A DNA stretch of 64,000 nucleotides from Caprimulgus europaeus (Eukaryota > Chordata > Aves > Caprimulgiformes > Caprimulgidae), in assembly GCA_907165065.1 (NCBI GenBank), contig OU015524.1, forward strand, positions 1,806,416-1,870,415, read 5' to 3'. The first letter of the stretch is position 1; each line of letters opens with the position of its first letter. The notes beneath the pieces were generated by a model. The model made no database searches and had not been told where the DNA came from. It saw only the letters and a list, made by a program, of their open reading frames with translations. Made by a program: the position numbers and the translations under genes. This document shows positions 48,577-60,869 of this stretch, in pieces.

Positions 48577-49169
48577 TGGGTTTCACTGGGCTGGCAGCCA
48601 AACACAGCCACTCACTCACTCCCTCTCCAAGGGGATAGGGGAGAGAACTGGGTGGCAAGGGTAAGGAGGCTCGTAGAGTGCGATAAGAACAATTTAATCA
48701 TGGAAATAAAATAAAATTTTAAATAATGATATTAAAATAATAATTATAACAATAATAAAATAGGCAAATGAGTGATACCCAGTGTCATTGCTCACCACCC
48801 GCCGACCCAGATAACGATCCCGGAGGAGCGACAATCCCGACCCGAAACCGCAATCCCGGGAGAACGAGAGCGAGCCAGAGAGGGAGAGACCCTCATGGAT
48901 CTCCTGCCCATGGAGGACAGGAGATGGAACAGCCCCTTGGCAGAGCCAAATGCCAGTTTAGCTTTTTAAGTTAAATACTCCTCACCCCCCCTAGATATTG
49001 CACTTATAGGTGAACAGAACACCAAGTCCTTCACTTCCAGTGACCAAAATGAAAGCACTGGTAAGTTATCAACACTTCTCTCATAACAAATCCCAGCTGA
49101 AGCCAAAACACAGCACTATTCTAGCTACTAAAAAGAAACCTAACTCTGTCTGAACTAAAATCCAGGACA
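48577..49169 (-). mobile_element. Solo LTR of the same ERVL-like family, antisense
   Basis: Read on the minus strand it starts TGTCCTGGATTTTAGTTCAG at 49169 and ends GCCAGCCCAGTGAAACCCA at 48577 (about 593 bp). It aligns along its length with the 46.39 kb LTR: GTTATGAGAGA, GAAGGACTTGGTGTT, the CpG core, GGGTATCACTCATTTGC, GTTCTTATC and TTGCC...CCTATCCC. A minus-strand ATTAAA (plus 48693-48698) could be the LTR polyadenylation signal. I find no clear target duplication (flanks GAGAA and ACTAC), so one end may be eroded. There is no internal retroviral coding sequence. Confidence 0.85.
48704..48765. repeat. A/T-only rich tract inside the antisense LTR
   Basis: Almost pure A and T (AATAAAATAAAATTTTAAAT and AATAATAATTATAACAAT). 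The sense LTR has the equivalent, less extreme tract at 46834-46905. It is part of the LTR 3' region and probably length-variable. Confidence 0.8.
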
Positions 49170-50380
49170 ACTACTGTCTACTGTTCGCATTCAAACACAA
49201 CCAGGACCGACAGAAAAGATGGCTGGGCAGTCTGACCATATATTTAGAGGTACAGTGCATCAGTGGCCCCATGGAAAAGAAACTGCTTCTTCCTCCACCA
49301 GGCAAAAACACACTCCCACCCTGCCTCCCGTGGCTGTGAAACCACCTGAAAATGCTTCCAGTGGCAACTCCACCCATGGGCAGCAGAGGAAACCAGGAAT
49401 GTAGCGCAGGAAGTCAGTCCCCACTCCCGCAGCGTGCCCAGGTACAGAGAGGTTTTACATGGCCAACTGGTCTCCTCTGTTCTGGACAGCCACTCTGGGC
49501 CATTCTGCTTACCCACACAAGTCCACCTCATTACTCAGCCCCCAAATTAGCATGGAAAATAAATAAATGCCATATCACAAGGGCCCAGTGTTTAAATGCA
49601 CTCTCATTCCCTACCTCAATCCAGATTTCACATTCTGCTACAAGCTGACAAGATAATTGTTAGGTAATTACACTGTCTTCATTTCCAAGTGCAGCAAAGA
49701 TGCAGCAGCAAGAGAATGTACTAGCATGATAAAAATTACATGTTTGCCTGGTTTTCAAAAGTTATCCAGCTGGCCTCTGTATTACCAAATAAGTAATGGG
49801 CTGAAAGGAAACGATGGCCGGAGAATGCTTCAGAGCTCTGGGTGCTGCTCTGCCTGGTGCTATTGGCACTTGCAGCCAGAATAATAGAGGGTAACAATAA
49901 ATGGTAGTTTTCTCTGCACCACTGCTTCCCTCACATACCAGTGTTGGGGTACCATTGCCACATGAGAGGCACAGTGGGGGCAAAAGAGAGGTGAGAAACC
50001 TTGGGAGGTATCACCAGACTTTTGTCAGCCAAACCTCTGGTAGCACTAAGGTAACTTCAGCTGTTTCTGGTGTATTTCTACACTGTGGTTATTGCAGCCC
50101 AGATAGATCTACCTGAGTCAACTTTAAAAGCAGCTCAACCAGTAAGTTCCACTCCTGGTCAAGATTTCAGGAATCACTTAGGAAGGATTTCCTTCCCTGC
50201 TGTTCCCATAACCCAGTTCTATTGTTCCCATGAGGCATCGTGCCAATTCACTTGGAGACACCAACTCACCATGCCCATGAAAGAGCACAGTTTCAGCTGC
50301 ATCCAAGCTGCAACTGCTCAGGTAGACACAGCATAAAAACCAGACTGACTAGAAACAGATTTTTGATTTGGTTCAAAGAT

Positions 50381-50422
50381 ATCAAAAATGTTTCAATTTG
50401 AAACAAAAATTTCATTTTTGAT
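50381..50422. repeat. Nested AT-rich inverted repeat
   Basis: ATCAAAAATG at 50381-50390 pairs with CATTTTTGAT at 50413-50422. Between them is a 15-bp odd palindrome GTTTCAATTTGAAAC at 50390-50404. Related words (TTTTTGATTTGG, TTTCATTTTTGATC, AATTTCATTTTCC) surround it from 50358 to 50461. It could be a remnant of a low-complexity reptile/bird interspersed repeat; no name is assigned. Confidence 0.6.
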
Positions 50423-50831
50423 CTTCAAAAAAAAAAACCTATGTGGAAATTTCATTTTCCTTCCTAAAGGCCTCATAAGAGAAGAACATTATCAACAGAC
50501 AAATCCCCAACATTTCCAACCACCTTGTGAAATTTGTTTTGTTTTGTGACTGTTCAGTGAAAATATGAACAGTCACAGAGGAAGCCACAGAAAGGCCTGA
50601 GCCTCCTGGATCTATTTGTATTCCCTGTGAAATCCCATGCTATCATATAATAATCAAATTATTTTGCTGTTTTCGTATTTTAATTGCTGTGTAACTTAGT
50701 CATGAGAGTTTCCTCTCCAGCTGTAAAGCACCCTGAAGCCCAGAACTGTAACACCTGAGCCACCAGCGTTTGATTTGATGGTATTACCAAGTGCTAAGCA
50801 CAGTTAGATCTCACTTTGCAGTTTCAGAGCT

Positions 50832-50865
50832 TGATGTCACAAAGCATCCGTGGCTGCTGACGTCA
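50832..50865. promoter_or_regulatory. Pair of CRE-like sites
   Basis: A perfect palindromic cAMP-response element TGACGTCA lies at 50858-50865, with a one-mismatch variant TGATGTCA at 50832-50839, 26 bp apart. Full CREs contain CpG and are depleted in vertebrate DNA, so the pair is mildly notable. No adjacent gene or promoter architecture is visible, so function is not shown. Confidence 0.3.
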
Positions 50866-52859
50866 CAGGGACTTGGTAATGCACAGCACTGCAGCAGGTT
50901 CTGAATCATCTGCAACAGATGATTTGGGGGCTTTTTTGCTTTGTATGAAGAAGCTTGCTTTTGCTTACTGACTTCCACATTTTTCAGAGTGGGGCACTTT
51001 CAATGAAGTCTTAGCCAGCAACATTTTCACTCTCCAAGGTGAATTTTTCAGATTTGCATACCAGGTAAACAGGGATGGTTTGGGGTTTTTTTAGTTTGAA
51101 TAAATGTATTTGCCTCAGCTTTGGTAGCCACCACAGAGGTACACAGAGTAGGTCTAGGTTATCCTTCAGCTTTCCTGTAAGCCAGCTCTCTCTAGAGATG
51201 AAGACAGCACATCAGTACACCTGACTGAAAAGCTTTCATTTGATTTCTTCAGAGAGCATCTAAATCTGGATGCCAAGGGGACCTACCAATGCCTATCCAA
51301 TGCTACAACCCACAGGCTTAAATACATGACAAATAACAGGGCTATATATATATGTCATATTCTTTGGGGCAAGCTTGAAATAGTCTCCACTTCTGAACCT
51401 TACCAGCACCATCCCAGGGATATCTGGGGAACACTCCAGCTCCATCATTCGAGATGTTCTGAAGCTGCTTTTATTTTGCAGTATGATGTCTGCAGCTTTT
51501 CACCCATCTTCAGACACTTCCTTCATCAGACATACAGTACCAGAACAGAAGTATCTAGAGAATCTTCTCAGCTAAAGGGAAAAAAAAAGAACACTGTGAG
51601 TAGAGAAGACATTTCCAGAACACCTTTATTTTAAACAAAGGACCTTTGATATAGGACTCTAACCAAACCCCATCAGCAGGGAGAACTTAGCCCAGCTAAG
51701 CTGAAGAGCCTGGCTGGATATTTCAACACCATAACTTGCAGTTCAATAGCTTTGAAAAATAAATCAAGATTTTTGGAGGAAACAGATTAAGAGGTGCAGA
51801 GGTGGAGGATTTAAACAGTTCCAGGATCTTTTTACTGACAGAAGAAGCACTCTTGAGACATCTCCCCACAACCAGGAGGAGTATAGCAAGGCACAATAGC
51901 ACACTTACCAAGAACCTTGGCTCATCTGCCAAAGGATGGTGTCATTTTCTCAGCCTCCTCAGTACCACAATCTAAGAGCACCTTTAAATATTGGTGATGC
52001 AGGCAATCTGCTGTTTTGTACAGATAACCCAGGGAAAGGAAAACCAAAGTGAGGTCCTGAACACAAATCAGCCAGCTCCCTCAGAGTCACTAGAGTTCAT
52101 CCAGCCAAAGACTGAGCCCTGGTTATATATTGGTTTTTTTCCTCAGAGGGGTAAGTAAAGTTGCCATCATAGAAATGCTTTTGGGGTTGCCTCATTAAAG
52201 CAACCTTGATGAACCTTGCTATTCATCACAGCAGCGTGTTTGAGCACTGCAGTCCCCAATAAATCAACACATGCCAGGATGTCTTAATCATTCTTCAGCA
52301 ACATTTCTGAGTTTCCACTCTCCCCAAACACCACACTTAAAAAAAAACAACCCAAAAAACCCAAAGTGGATACCACTTTCCCTGCTGGTGCAGTACACTT
52401 CCCCCAAAACCAAGAAGCTTCAGCCAATTTAAACAAGCTAAAACATTTGGATCTGGTGCTGTTCCTGCTCCTGCTCAGAGTGGTTTTCAGATCCCACAGA
52501 GTTCTTGTGGGATGAGGAACAGTGAAACAGTTATCTCCAAAAGCAGCTTTCATGAAAAGGTTTGCAGTGCCTGACAGAGGAGGTCTCATTACCCACAAGT
52601 TTTAGCCCAGGCCAAGGAAGAAGTGACTTGTCCAAGTCTCTTAGCTACACAAGAGCCAAACCAGGATATACCCGAGCCCTGGAGACCGGGTTTCAGGGTG
52701 TCTGTTTCACAATTCTGTTTAACCAAACAGCTTCTCAGTCAGGGACTTTAAAATGAGGAACCTTTTCATTTTTTTTTATTGCCCAAAACCACAGCTACCA
52801 CACTGAGACACATTTCTGAGCTTTCAAAAAAGGCTGCTTTCAACATTCCTAATTTTCAC

Positions 52860-53750
52860 TGTTTATAAGCCATGACTTTACGGATTTGATTTTTTTTCCT
52901 GTGCAGTTGAATATGCCCTGTATCTCGAGGGTAATTTTGGCTTTAATCTGCTCTAAACGCTAGAATGTCGGACAAGTGAAGCATTTGATGGTGATGATAA
53001 TGAGTAGCCCATTAAAGGTAATTTTTAAAAAGTTAATGAGCTCTCACTAAGGGACTGACACGTACTGTAATGAAAAATGTTTGCATAAAGCATATAACTT
53101 TCTTGCTATTTATTTTACTCTATAGAGAATCTATAAAACTTTTTAATATGCCTTCAATTGATTCAGCAGTTTAGATGATGCCTGAGTTTTATTTTCATTC
53201 TTGCTTTGCCATAGCAGGTTACAGAAATCTAGTTTTCTAAGGAAAGCAACTGATATCTCAATTAATCACTCTCTTTTACCACCCTATTCTCTATTGAATG
53301 TCCAGGGAGATTCAATTTTTTTTTTCCCCTTGCTTAATTAAGGGAGCTCAGCAACAAAGTGATTTAGTGATAATGACTCTTGCCATTTCTTTAGCTGTGT
53401 GGTCACTGTTAACCACTATTTGAATTTACCAGCATAAATAAAGCCCTTCAGTGACTAAACAAAGTTAAAGCAGCAATAAATTAAGCCTGCCATGTACACT
53501 TGGTTAAACCTTTAGCCAACATAAATACAAGCAGCCTTTTGCTGTGATTAGCTTGGTACAATGACATCATACATTTCCAAATAGAACATCAAGACCACAG
53601 CCAAAAAGCTAGCACAATTCCCTTACGTGAATCAAATTGCAACCATCTAGAGTCTGTTGCACTGACTCTTCAGTTTCTGGTTTCTATGCCATCTGCTCTC
53701 ATGTGACCACATTATAAAATAATCTATATGGTGATCTTGATTTTGCATTT
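52860..53750. promoter_or_regulatory. Candidate conserved non-coding element(s)
   Basis: Repeat-free AT-rich sequence with many TAAT homeodomain cores (TAATTTT, TTTAATCTG, TTAATGAGC, CAATTAATCAC), a POU-like TTTGCATA at 53080-53087, and scattered CpGs that have survived (CTCGAGG, AAACGCTAG, TGTCGGAC, CACGTAC). That texture is typical of deeply conserved enhancers near developmental genes. This is inference only; no alignment was possible. Confidence 0.3.
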
Positions 53751-56700
53751 TCTGCATGATTACATTTTGGCAAAGGGACTCCCTATGTCATCTCTCTCTG
53801 CAGAAATGCTTTCAAAGTTACTGAAAAGTCAGAATTTGCCAGCTCAGAGTCAAATTCAACCTCCTCCTCCTCCTGAACCAAATCCTAAGAGGAATAAAGG
53901 CTACAAAGGGCTGTAGCCAGAAACAGACAGAAGAGTTAAAAGAAACAGAGAGTTCCAAGCAGAGGCTGTGCTAACCAGAGAGAAATCCAGCTCAGGCTGA
54001 TGAAACAGGGCTCTGTTCTTGAGATAATAGAATTTTTAGGTGGTGGAGAGGACAATAAGGGGGCACAGGAAAATGACCACACTATTTGAGATTTTTTTTA
54101 AAGACCATAATTCTGCTCACCTTCTGATCCATTAGAGCTTGTCCAAGGGAATGTATCTACACTGCAGGGCAACACACAGACACCAGAGCTACCATTGCAG
54201 AAAGCAGCTTCATTATTGAGCTCAGAAAGCATTCACTTAGTCCATCGACATCAAAGTGAGCCTGGGTCAGAGGAACAAACCTCCACCACAAGGCAGTACC
54301 TGAAACCTTCTTCCAGAAACAGGGCTGCTGCTCCTCCTGAGGGTTTTTATCCCCTTTAGGGTGGACCCTGCCCAGCTGGAACTGGTCAGGAGCAGAAGCT
54401 GATTCCCAGCAGAGCACTGGGCTCCTATTTGCATGATAAAGGCTGTCTCCTATCAGGCAGTGCTGGTCATACTCCTCACAGCAGAGGAAGCATCACTTCT
54501 GGTGCACCTGTGAATGGCACTTCCAAAAGCACAGCAGGCAGCTGTGCTAGGCTACAACACAGCTGATTTTGTGCCACTGTTGCTTAAAAAAAAATAATAA
54601 TTAAAAAAAGCCAGAGGTGTTGGTGGCTGCTGACCTTGCCTCAGGTATCTGTGAGCCTCCCTGGCACAGTCAGTTCGCAGAGAAGTCCAGAGTCCTTGGG
54701 AGCTACTGGAATGGAAGGGAAAATATTCTGCACTTTCTTCTCTTTTCCCTTGTATTCCCACCTCAGCAGCAGCCAGGTTTAACCCAGAACTACAATTTAC
54801 TTCTGAAGAGTCATGCCCTTGTATTTAGTAACCATTTCTTCACTAAGTAAAGCAAAACAATTAAACTTCATGCCAGAATCACAAGAATAATTGCATCACA
54901 GACATACTTATGCAGAGATGAGCAAAGGATGGAAGAGCAGGAATACCCCTCTGAGCCCGTGTGCACAACACAGAACTAAAAAAGGAGAAAACTTACTAAC
55001 TAATTGGCTGCAACTTGATGGTGAAGCCGTAAAACCAGCAAGAACATTTTGCCTCAACCAGTTTTGGGCCGAGCTGTACAATTTGGTCACTTTTTATTTA
55101 TGTTTTCATCATGAAAGTTTTGTTGAAAGAGAAGCACTAGAAAAACAGGGTGAGGCTAGGCTTCACAGCATATTATACTTTCACAGTACTTTAAAAGCAA
55201 AGAGATCGAGCAAAGTCACTCATTATCAGCTTTTCTCTACTCTCTATTCTCCTAGGCCTGTGTTGAGTAAAAATTCTTGCCTTCTAAATCACAACATATT
55301 AAGATTGAAAAAGACTTCACTTTTTTTTTGTTTGCCTCCCTTTCTTTTTATTATTTCTTCTGAGAGATCTGCAAAAGGCTGAAATATCATCCAGGCCTCT
55401 ATGAAGCCAATCAGCACAATGCTTATTAAGCACAAAACAGAAGACATGATCTATTTTTAATTAAGCCATCTTTGAACAATGCAACGTAAGGAACCTGGCT
55501 TTTGAACTGCAAGGCAATCAGGGAATGGATGGTGAGTGAATTAAAAGTAAACAGGAGGAAGAATTTCAAATACAGAGGGGATTTTAAAAAAAAAAGTTTT
55601 CTCAAGGAAAGAAAAAAAATTAAGATTTTTCTTACCCTAATTTTGAGGGTGCATTTTATTCCCTATTTTGACTCACTTTTTAAAGCCACATCAGGTTGTT
55701 TGTAGAAACAATTTGTTAGCAAATACACGGTTCTCCTCTGCCCGGAACATTAGAAACTGCGATATATATACAACACTTACTGATGTTTAAGTATCAATCA
55801 GCTTGTGTATTATTTGAGCAGAGTACACATTCAAGTCCACTTTACACCGTTAGGGAACAGACTAAACAAACCTGACCTCGGGGGTGACCCTCAGAGGATC
55901 CCTAAAGATTGCAAATGCATAGTAGGCAGTCACCCTGAGACTTTTACCGCCTGGTAATGGCATGCAAATGACACTCTGTCTCTGTAACGCTGCCAGATTC
56001 TGGCCTTGTATATGAGAGCAATTTCCTGAAGAATTTGGGGAAAATGTGATACTTTGCCTTTTATGTATGAAATTCACAACATCTCCTCCTTTTCCTAGAG
56101 CGTTACAGGGGGAGCATTGACAAACTTCTCGCCGAGCCGTACTGTTCCCTGTAGCAGCACCTCTCCAAAACTCTCCTTCCCCGCTACGCAGAGAGCTGAG
56201 CCTGGCTTCCACGCCCCAGAAAACATGCTCAGCATCTCACTGAGCTGTGTGAAGTGTTCTCCTCCAGAGCCCAGCTGCAGGCAGCAGGCGAGGGGAGATG
56301 CTCTGAATTGCCCTGTGGAGGATCCGCTCTCCTTCTCCAATATTTAAATACCCAGGGTGCAAGGAAACCAGCTTTGGATGCTCCTTAAAATCACTCAGTG
56401 GGAATCCTACTCCTTCCCCTCGGGGCTGCATATTTTTTTAACAGAATATATGCAGTGATACTGATGGTTCAGCATGAGTGAAGCTGTCTAGTGGGTCTCA
56501 TGCCAGTGCAATGGGTGAAGGCTTAGCTTTGGTTGCTCCATCACAGAGGATTAGACCAATTTTCACAGTGGCAGCCGCACCTACACGTCACAGATGTAAA
56601 GTTCTTGTCCACACAGCTCATATCTTTCTTGGCACTTTCAGTGCTGTAGCTGTGTTATTCCAGTTTTGCTTCAAGGCTTCCACTGCAGCTGTGTATACAT

Positions 56701-58289
56701 TTGCCATAAATCAGCTTATCTGTTCCCACTGGAGCTCTTAGCAGAGGAAAAGAGACAGGGAGGGAAAGGTAAAGGCATCTTCCACAAGCCTTGTACTTCC
56801 GTGTACACTGGCTAGTAAAGGACCGGGATCATCCTGGCGTAACACAGAGGAACCCGCTGCGGTTCCACCCTGGGCTCTGAGGAAACAACCCACTCCAGTC
56901 ATGCTGAGGAGCAGCTCCCACAGGACAGCATGCCATGACCACGCTCCCTCACGCTGTTTTTACGAGAGCTCACAGATGGACATCTGTTTTAAGACATTCT
57001 CATGACTGCAGGGACTGAGGAGGGCTTTCTTCCTCCCAGCCTGGCCATAAGACTTGGGCTGTCCATTGAGGACCTCCCTAACATTACCTGTGCTTTGATC
57101 AGACCAGAGGTGTTGCCACAGTGTTCTCCATGCTCAGACACCTCATGCATTACCAAAACCAAACTGTGAAGATGAATACAGCAGCCCCACTTCTTTGCAC
57201 CACTTTTCAAGGGGTGTGTTTGGTATTTGTATGATACCATTGCTTTCACCTGACCTCCTCTGCTGGTTACTACCTGGAGGCAGGACTGCGCAACAAGGAC
57301 TTATGCCAATTAATTATTGACTCCTATAGTCTTCTGTTGGTAGCCACTGCATTAGAGGTAGACACTGGCAGACATTGCAAAATGTAATAAAGCAGTGTTA
57401 ATTTAGTATATCTGCTGTGTGGAGCACATGGGGCTTAACTTGGAACATGCATTTCTCTTCCTCAAGGTACTGCTGTTTAAGGTTAACTTTACACAAGGAC
57501 TACACAGGGAGTGCGGGGAGGAGTGCTGGGCTCCTATGATTTTTAACAAAATAAGAATCAGTGAGATTCTTTTGCTTCCATTTCTTCCCTTTCCCAGTGC
57601 TGCCCTTTCTTTCCTCTTTCCAGAATCACACTGTTGGTAAACTCTTTAATTCCAATATATAATATAACAAACCTATGGGTATTTTCCTTTCCTCTGCAGT
57701 TCCAACCTCTTCTGGAGAATTAAGTTATGCATAGTGCATGAAAATAGGACCACAGGCTGGGCCTCTACAAGCTGCTAATTGAAAACCTTGTCAGAAGTAG
57801 GAGGAAGTGGCAAGAAACTTGGCAGGCCCTGATGCTTTTCATGCTGTACTTAGCTCTTGGTACTTATGAATGGCAGCTCTGCAGTACTTTGCAGAGGATT
57901 ACAAGTTGTGCCAGTGCTGTCTCCGCAATTATAGAACAACATGTTCTCCTCTATGAGCTGAAAAAAAAAGAAAAGAGTGTTTATACCCAGCAAGCCACAT
58001 CCTGTGTTATTCATCCAGGTAATACTGCCACTAAACCCAAAGTGAAGAAGACAGAAGACAAGACCTCCAATCAAACAGACATGCACGGTTACCAGCACCA
58101 GAAAAAGCTGATGAGGCAATGTTATTCCATGGAAAAAACATTCCCTGTGCTAGATCCCTGGCGAAGATGATTTAGGCAGCAGTAGGTAAGAAAGTGAAAG
58201 AGAGCACAGGGAAGATGTCTGGACCTGATCCTGCTGTTCTCAGTTGAATCCTGCTTCAAAACACCAACACACACAGGAGCTGAAGAATC
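53751..58289. other. Unique non-coding sequence
   Basis: No repeat or gene is recognised. A 163-codon plus-strand open frame (54891-55382) has no recognisable motif. Parts of 55380-55500 and 55740-55870 also have a repeat-free, CpG-retaining texture that might be conserved, more weakly than at 52.86 kb. Confidence 0.5.
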
Positions 58290-58480
58290 CAGCCCCATTA
58301 AAAATTACTGCAAATTACCTGAAATGAAATGCTTACATTATGAAAACAGGGACGATTTTGCATCTGTTAATGAGGATAATGACTAATATATTCAGGCAGC
58401 AGACGTGACAGCTGTCTGTATGTTTTTAGGGGCATGTATTTTTAGATGCCATTTACCTCCACACATATTAACTACTACAG
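58290..58480. promoter_or_regulatory. Candidate conserved non-coding element with TGACAGCTGTC palindrome
   Basis: A repeat-free block containing TGACAGCTGTC at 58406-58416, two facing TGACAG half-sites of the MEIS/PKNOX/TGIF type that also form an E-box CAGCTG, just after GTTAATGAGGATAATGACTA. Composition resembles an enhancer, but no other evidence is available. Confidence 0.25.
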
Positions 58481-60869
58481 TCTTCCAAAGTGCTCCAAAG
58501 CTCCGAAGCTTAAGAACTGCAGGTTAAATTTCTTTCTGCTTCTGCATCACTTGGTTACATCACTCTGCCTCATTATTTGAAGGCACTCATAAATCTGCCA
58601 CTCAGATCCTCAGATAACTGCTACAGTAAAAGGGAAATAGCTAATGCCAACGTGAAACAAAACAAATCTGAAATCACAGTCCACAGAAACATTGCTTATC
58701 CACAACTGCACTGCCTGCTGCTCCATTTTAACTAGTTTAATCGCCTGCTGACCAAGCAGGGCTTATAACTGTTAAGGAATAGATGTCTGTACTTTTCTCT
58801 TATTTTTCAAAACCAAAGATTTGCAAGATGAACTCCAATTTTAAGACAAAAGTCACCCCATTAAATCTTAACAGATGTTTCTCAAGTTTAGAAGATTAAG
58901 AAAGATTTCAGCATCAAAAATCAAAGAAAATATTCTATGACCTTAAAAAAGGATAAATCGCAAAGCTCTAAACAAACCAAAAGTCCACTTTGACAGCTGC
59001 ATCTGACTGAATTGATGAGGTGCTATTGATGTTTGGATTAAACTATGCCTCTGTGATCAAGTACTCAAACATGGGATAAAAGAGAAATATATTCTTTAAT
59101 CCCACCAACTAATTTTGTGTAGGCAGCAGTTGCAGAAAGCAGTGGTTACAGAACAAACGTTGGAAGTGGCTTCACTTTTGCTTATTGACAAAGCTATTTT
59201 TATTTCATTAATTCACCGAGTATACTATCAGTGTTTAAACTAACACGGGGAAATCTATATCAGGCACAGGATTCTCTGCAAACAAATCACTGAAAATTTC
59301 AAAGTCATTAAAGGTAGAATCAATAGGATATGATTCTGAAGGGCTAGGAAGATGCAGTGCTAAAGTGTAATAGAAAAATTAGATATTGATTTTTTTTTTA
59401 TATCATCTTGATAAACAAAGCAAACGACACAGGAGATTCCAGTCCTGGTTTTATAGCATCTCTTCTCCAGAAAGGGAAAGGGTTAAGAGACAGTGAAGTC
59501 ACTTGTTAATTACTGCCTTCATCTGTCACTCTGGAACCCTAGACCCTTGCCACCTCCAAGAGGGGACTCCATGACTTGTGCTTTCCAAAACTGCTACCCA
59601 GGGAGGAACTGAAGCAAAGGGAGGCTCCAGATGCTACATTACCAGGAATCCAGACAGGAGAAACTGAACAAAACTAGCCAGCTGGACACTTGGATCCTCA
59701 GCAGAGTGCAGCTGGGGAAGGGCTTTGGGGCAAACGAGAATCAGACCTGTATTGTTTGAAGAGTGGCACTGGGTCCAGTGCTGAGTGCTGGGATACCTCC
59801 TGGAGTTCAGGCCCATCCTGAGAAGGAACTGCCTGAAGGAATGGGACAGGTTCTGGCTACTTGCAGGAAGTCCAGTCCCAGACTGAGACTGGGTTGTACC
59901 ATGGACTCTCTCCATAGGAAGCCCTGCAACCTGAGCAGACAGCTGGGCGCATCATTTTCTGGAGAAGAAAGTCCAGTGCTGAAAAAAACCAAGACTGTAA
60001 GGGGGTAGGGATCCCAGATCTGCAGAGGACAGGCACAGAGAGTGGGAAAACTCACATGTAGTGAATTTGTACTCCAAATACAGCATTCCTGCTCATGCAC
60101 ACAAAACATCTGAACATTTTTTTTCACTTGAAGCACTCAAGACTGTGACACTGAAGAATGATGTCATTTTAGGGGATTAACTCCCATCAGTAAATATTTA
60201 CCATGAGCATCCTTTCACTAAGATAAAGGGGAAGAACGTACCCTGAAGAGATCAAAGGTAGGCAGCCATTCACAGAGCAGACTCTGTGGTGGTGGGGTGA
60301 TGATCCACAGAAGACAGGGCAAACTTCTCACTGATTTCAAGGCTAGAACTTCACCTCTAATTATTTAGTCTTCTGCCTCTTTTTGTTACTTCTGTTTCTC
60401 TAACAGCTGCTCTTTCCATACAGGTGAGGAACACCTACTTTCAGACCCAGATTTGCATGCATTGTTACTTTACTGCATATGCATAAGAAGAAAAAAGCTC
60501 TGTTAATTCTGAGAACTGCCTCTGAGAAGAGCCAAGCACTGCCAAGTTGAACTGAACTAACCCATACATTTTGCAGGATTAGGCCCAAATTAACCAAAAG
60601 CAGCTGCCTTGCATTCAAGAGAAGGCAGCAAAAGTGACAAATGAACCATAAAAGAGAAGGATGAAAATAATGGATGGTCTCTTCACCTGACTTAGAAACC
60701 TAAAAAAAGTACATTCTCAGCTTTGGGATAGACCAGACTCTTTGTCATTTCTTCAAGCACAGCTATATGCACATTTTCAGGAAGAGGTTGGAGGTAAAAA
60801 GAACTTTACATTGCTATTAGTTTAGTCTGCCTTTACAGTCACTTGTTCTTGAAGGATTCAAAACCACAC
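58481..60869. other. Unique non-coding sequence
   Basis: No mobile element, RNA or gene is recognised. GCTATTTTTATTTCATTAAT near 59193-59212 is a MEF2/homeodomain-like word in an AT-rich patch. Confidence 0.5.

Larger units (their letters stand above)
49170..52859. other. Unique non-coding sequence
   Basis: No mobile element or gene is recognised. Contains a CRE-like pair (50832-50865) and a nested AT-rich hairpin (50381-50422), listed separately. Confidence 0.55.

Noticed and set aside
46393-49169. The two LTRs as the ends of one provirus
   Set aside because: They lie in opposite orientation and the stretch between them contains the rest of block C, which continues across the first LTR. 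They are separate solo LTRs.
54891-55382. 163-codon plus-strand open frame
   Set aside because: No recognisable motif and no upstream or downstream partner exon. Treated as chance.
57832-58170. 112-codon frame with a CAG/GTAATA donor-like site inside
   Set aside because: No acceptor, family motif or neighbouring exon is recognisable, and donor-like words are frequent.
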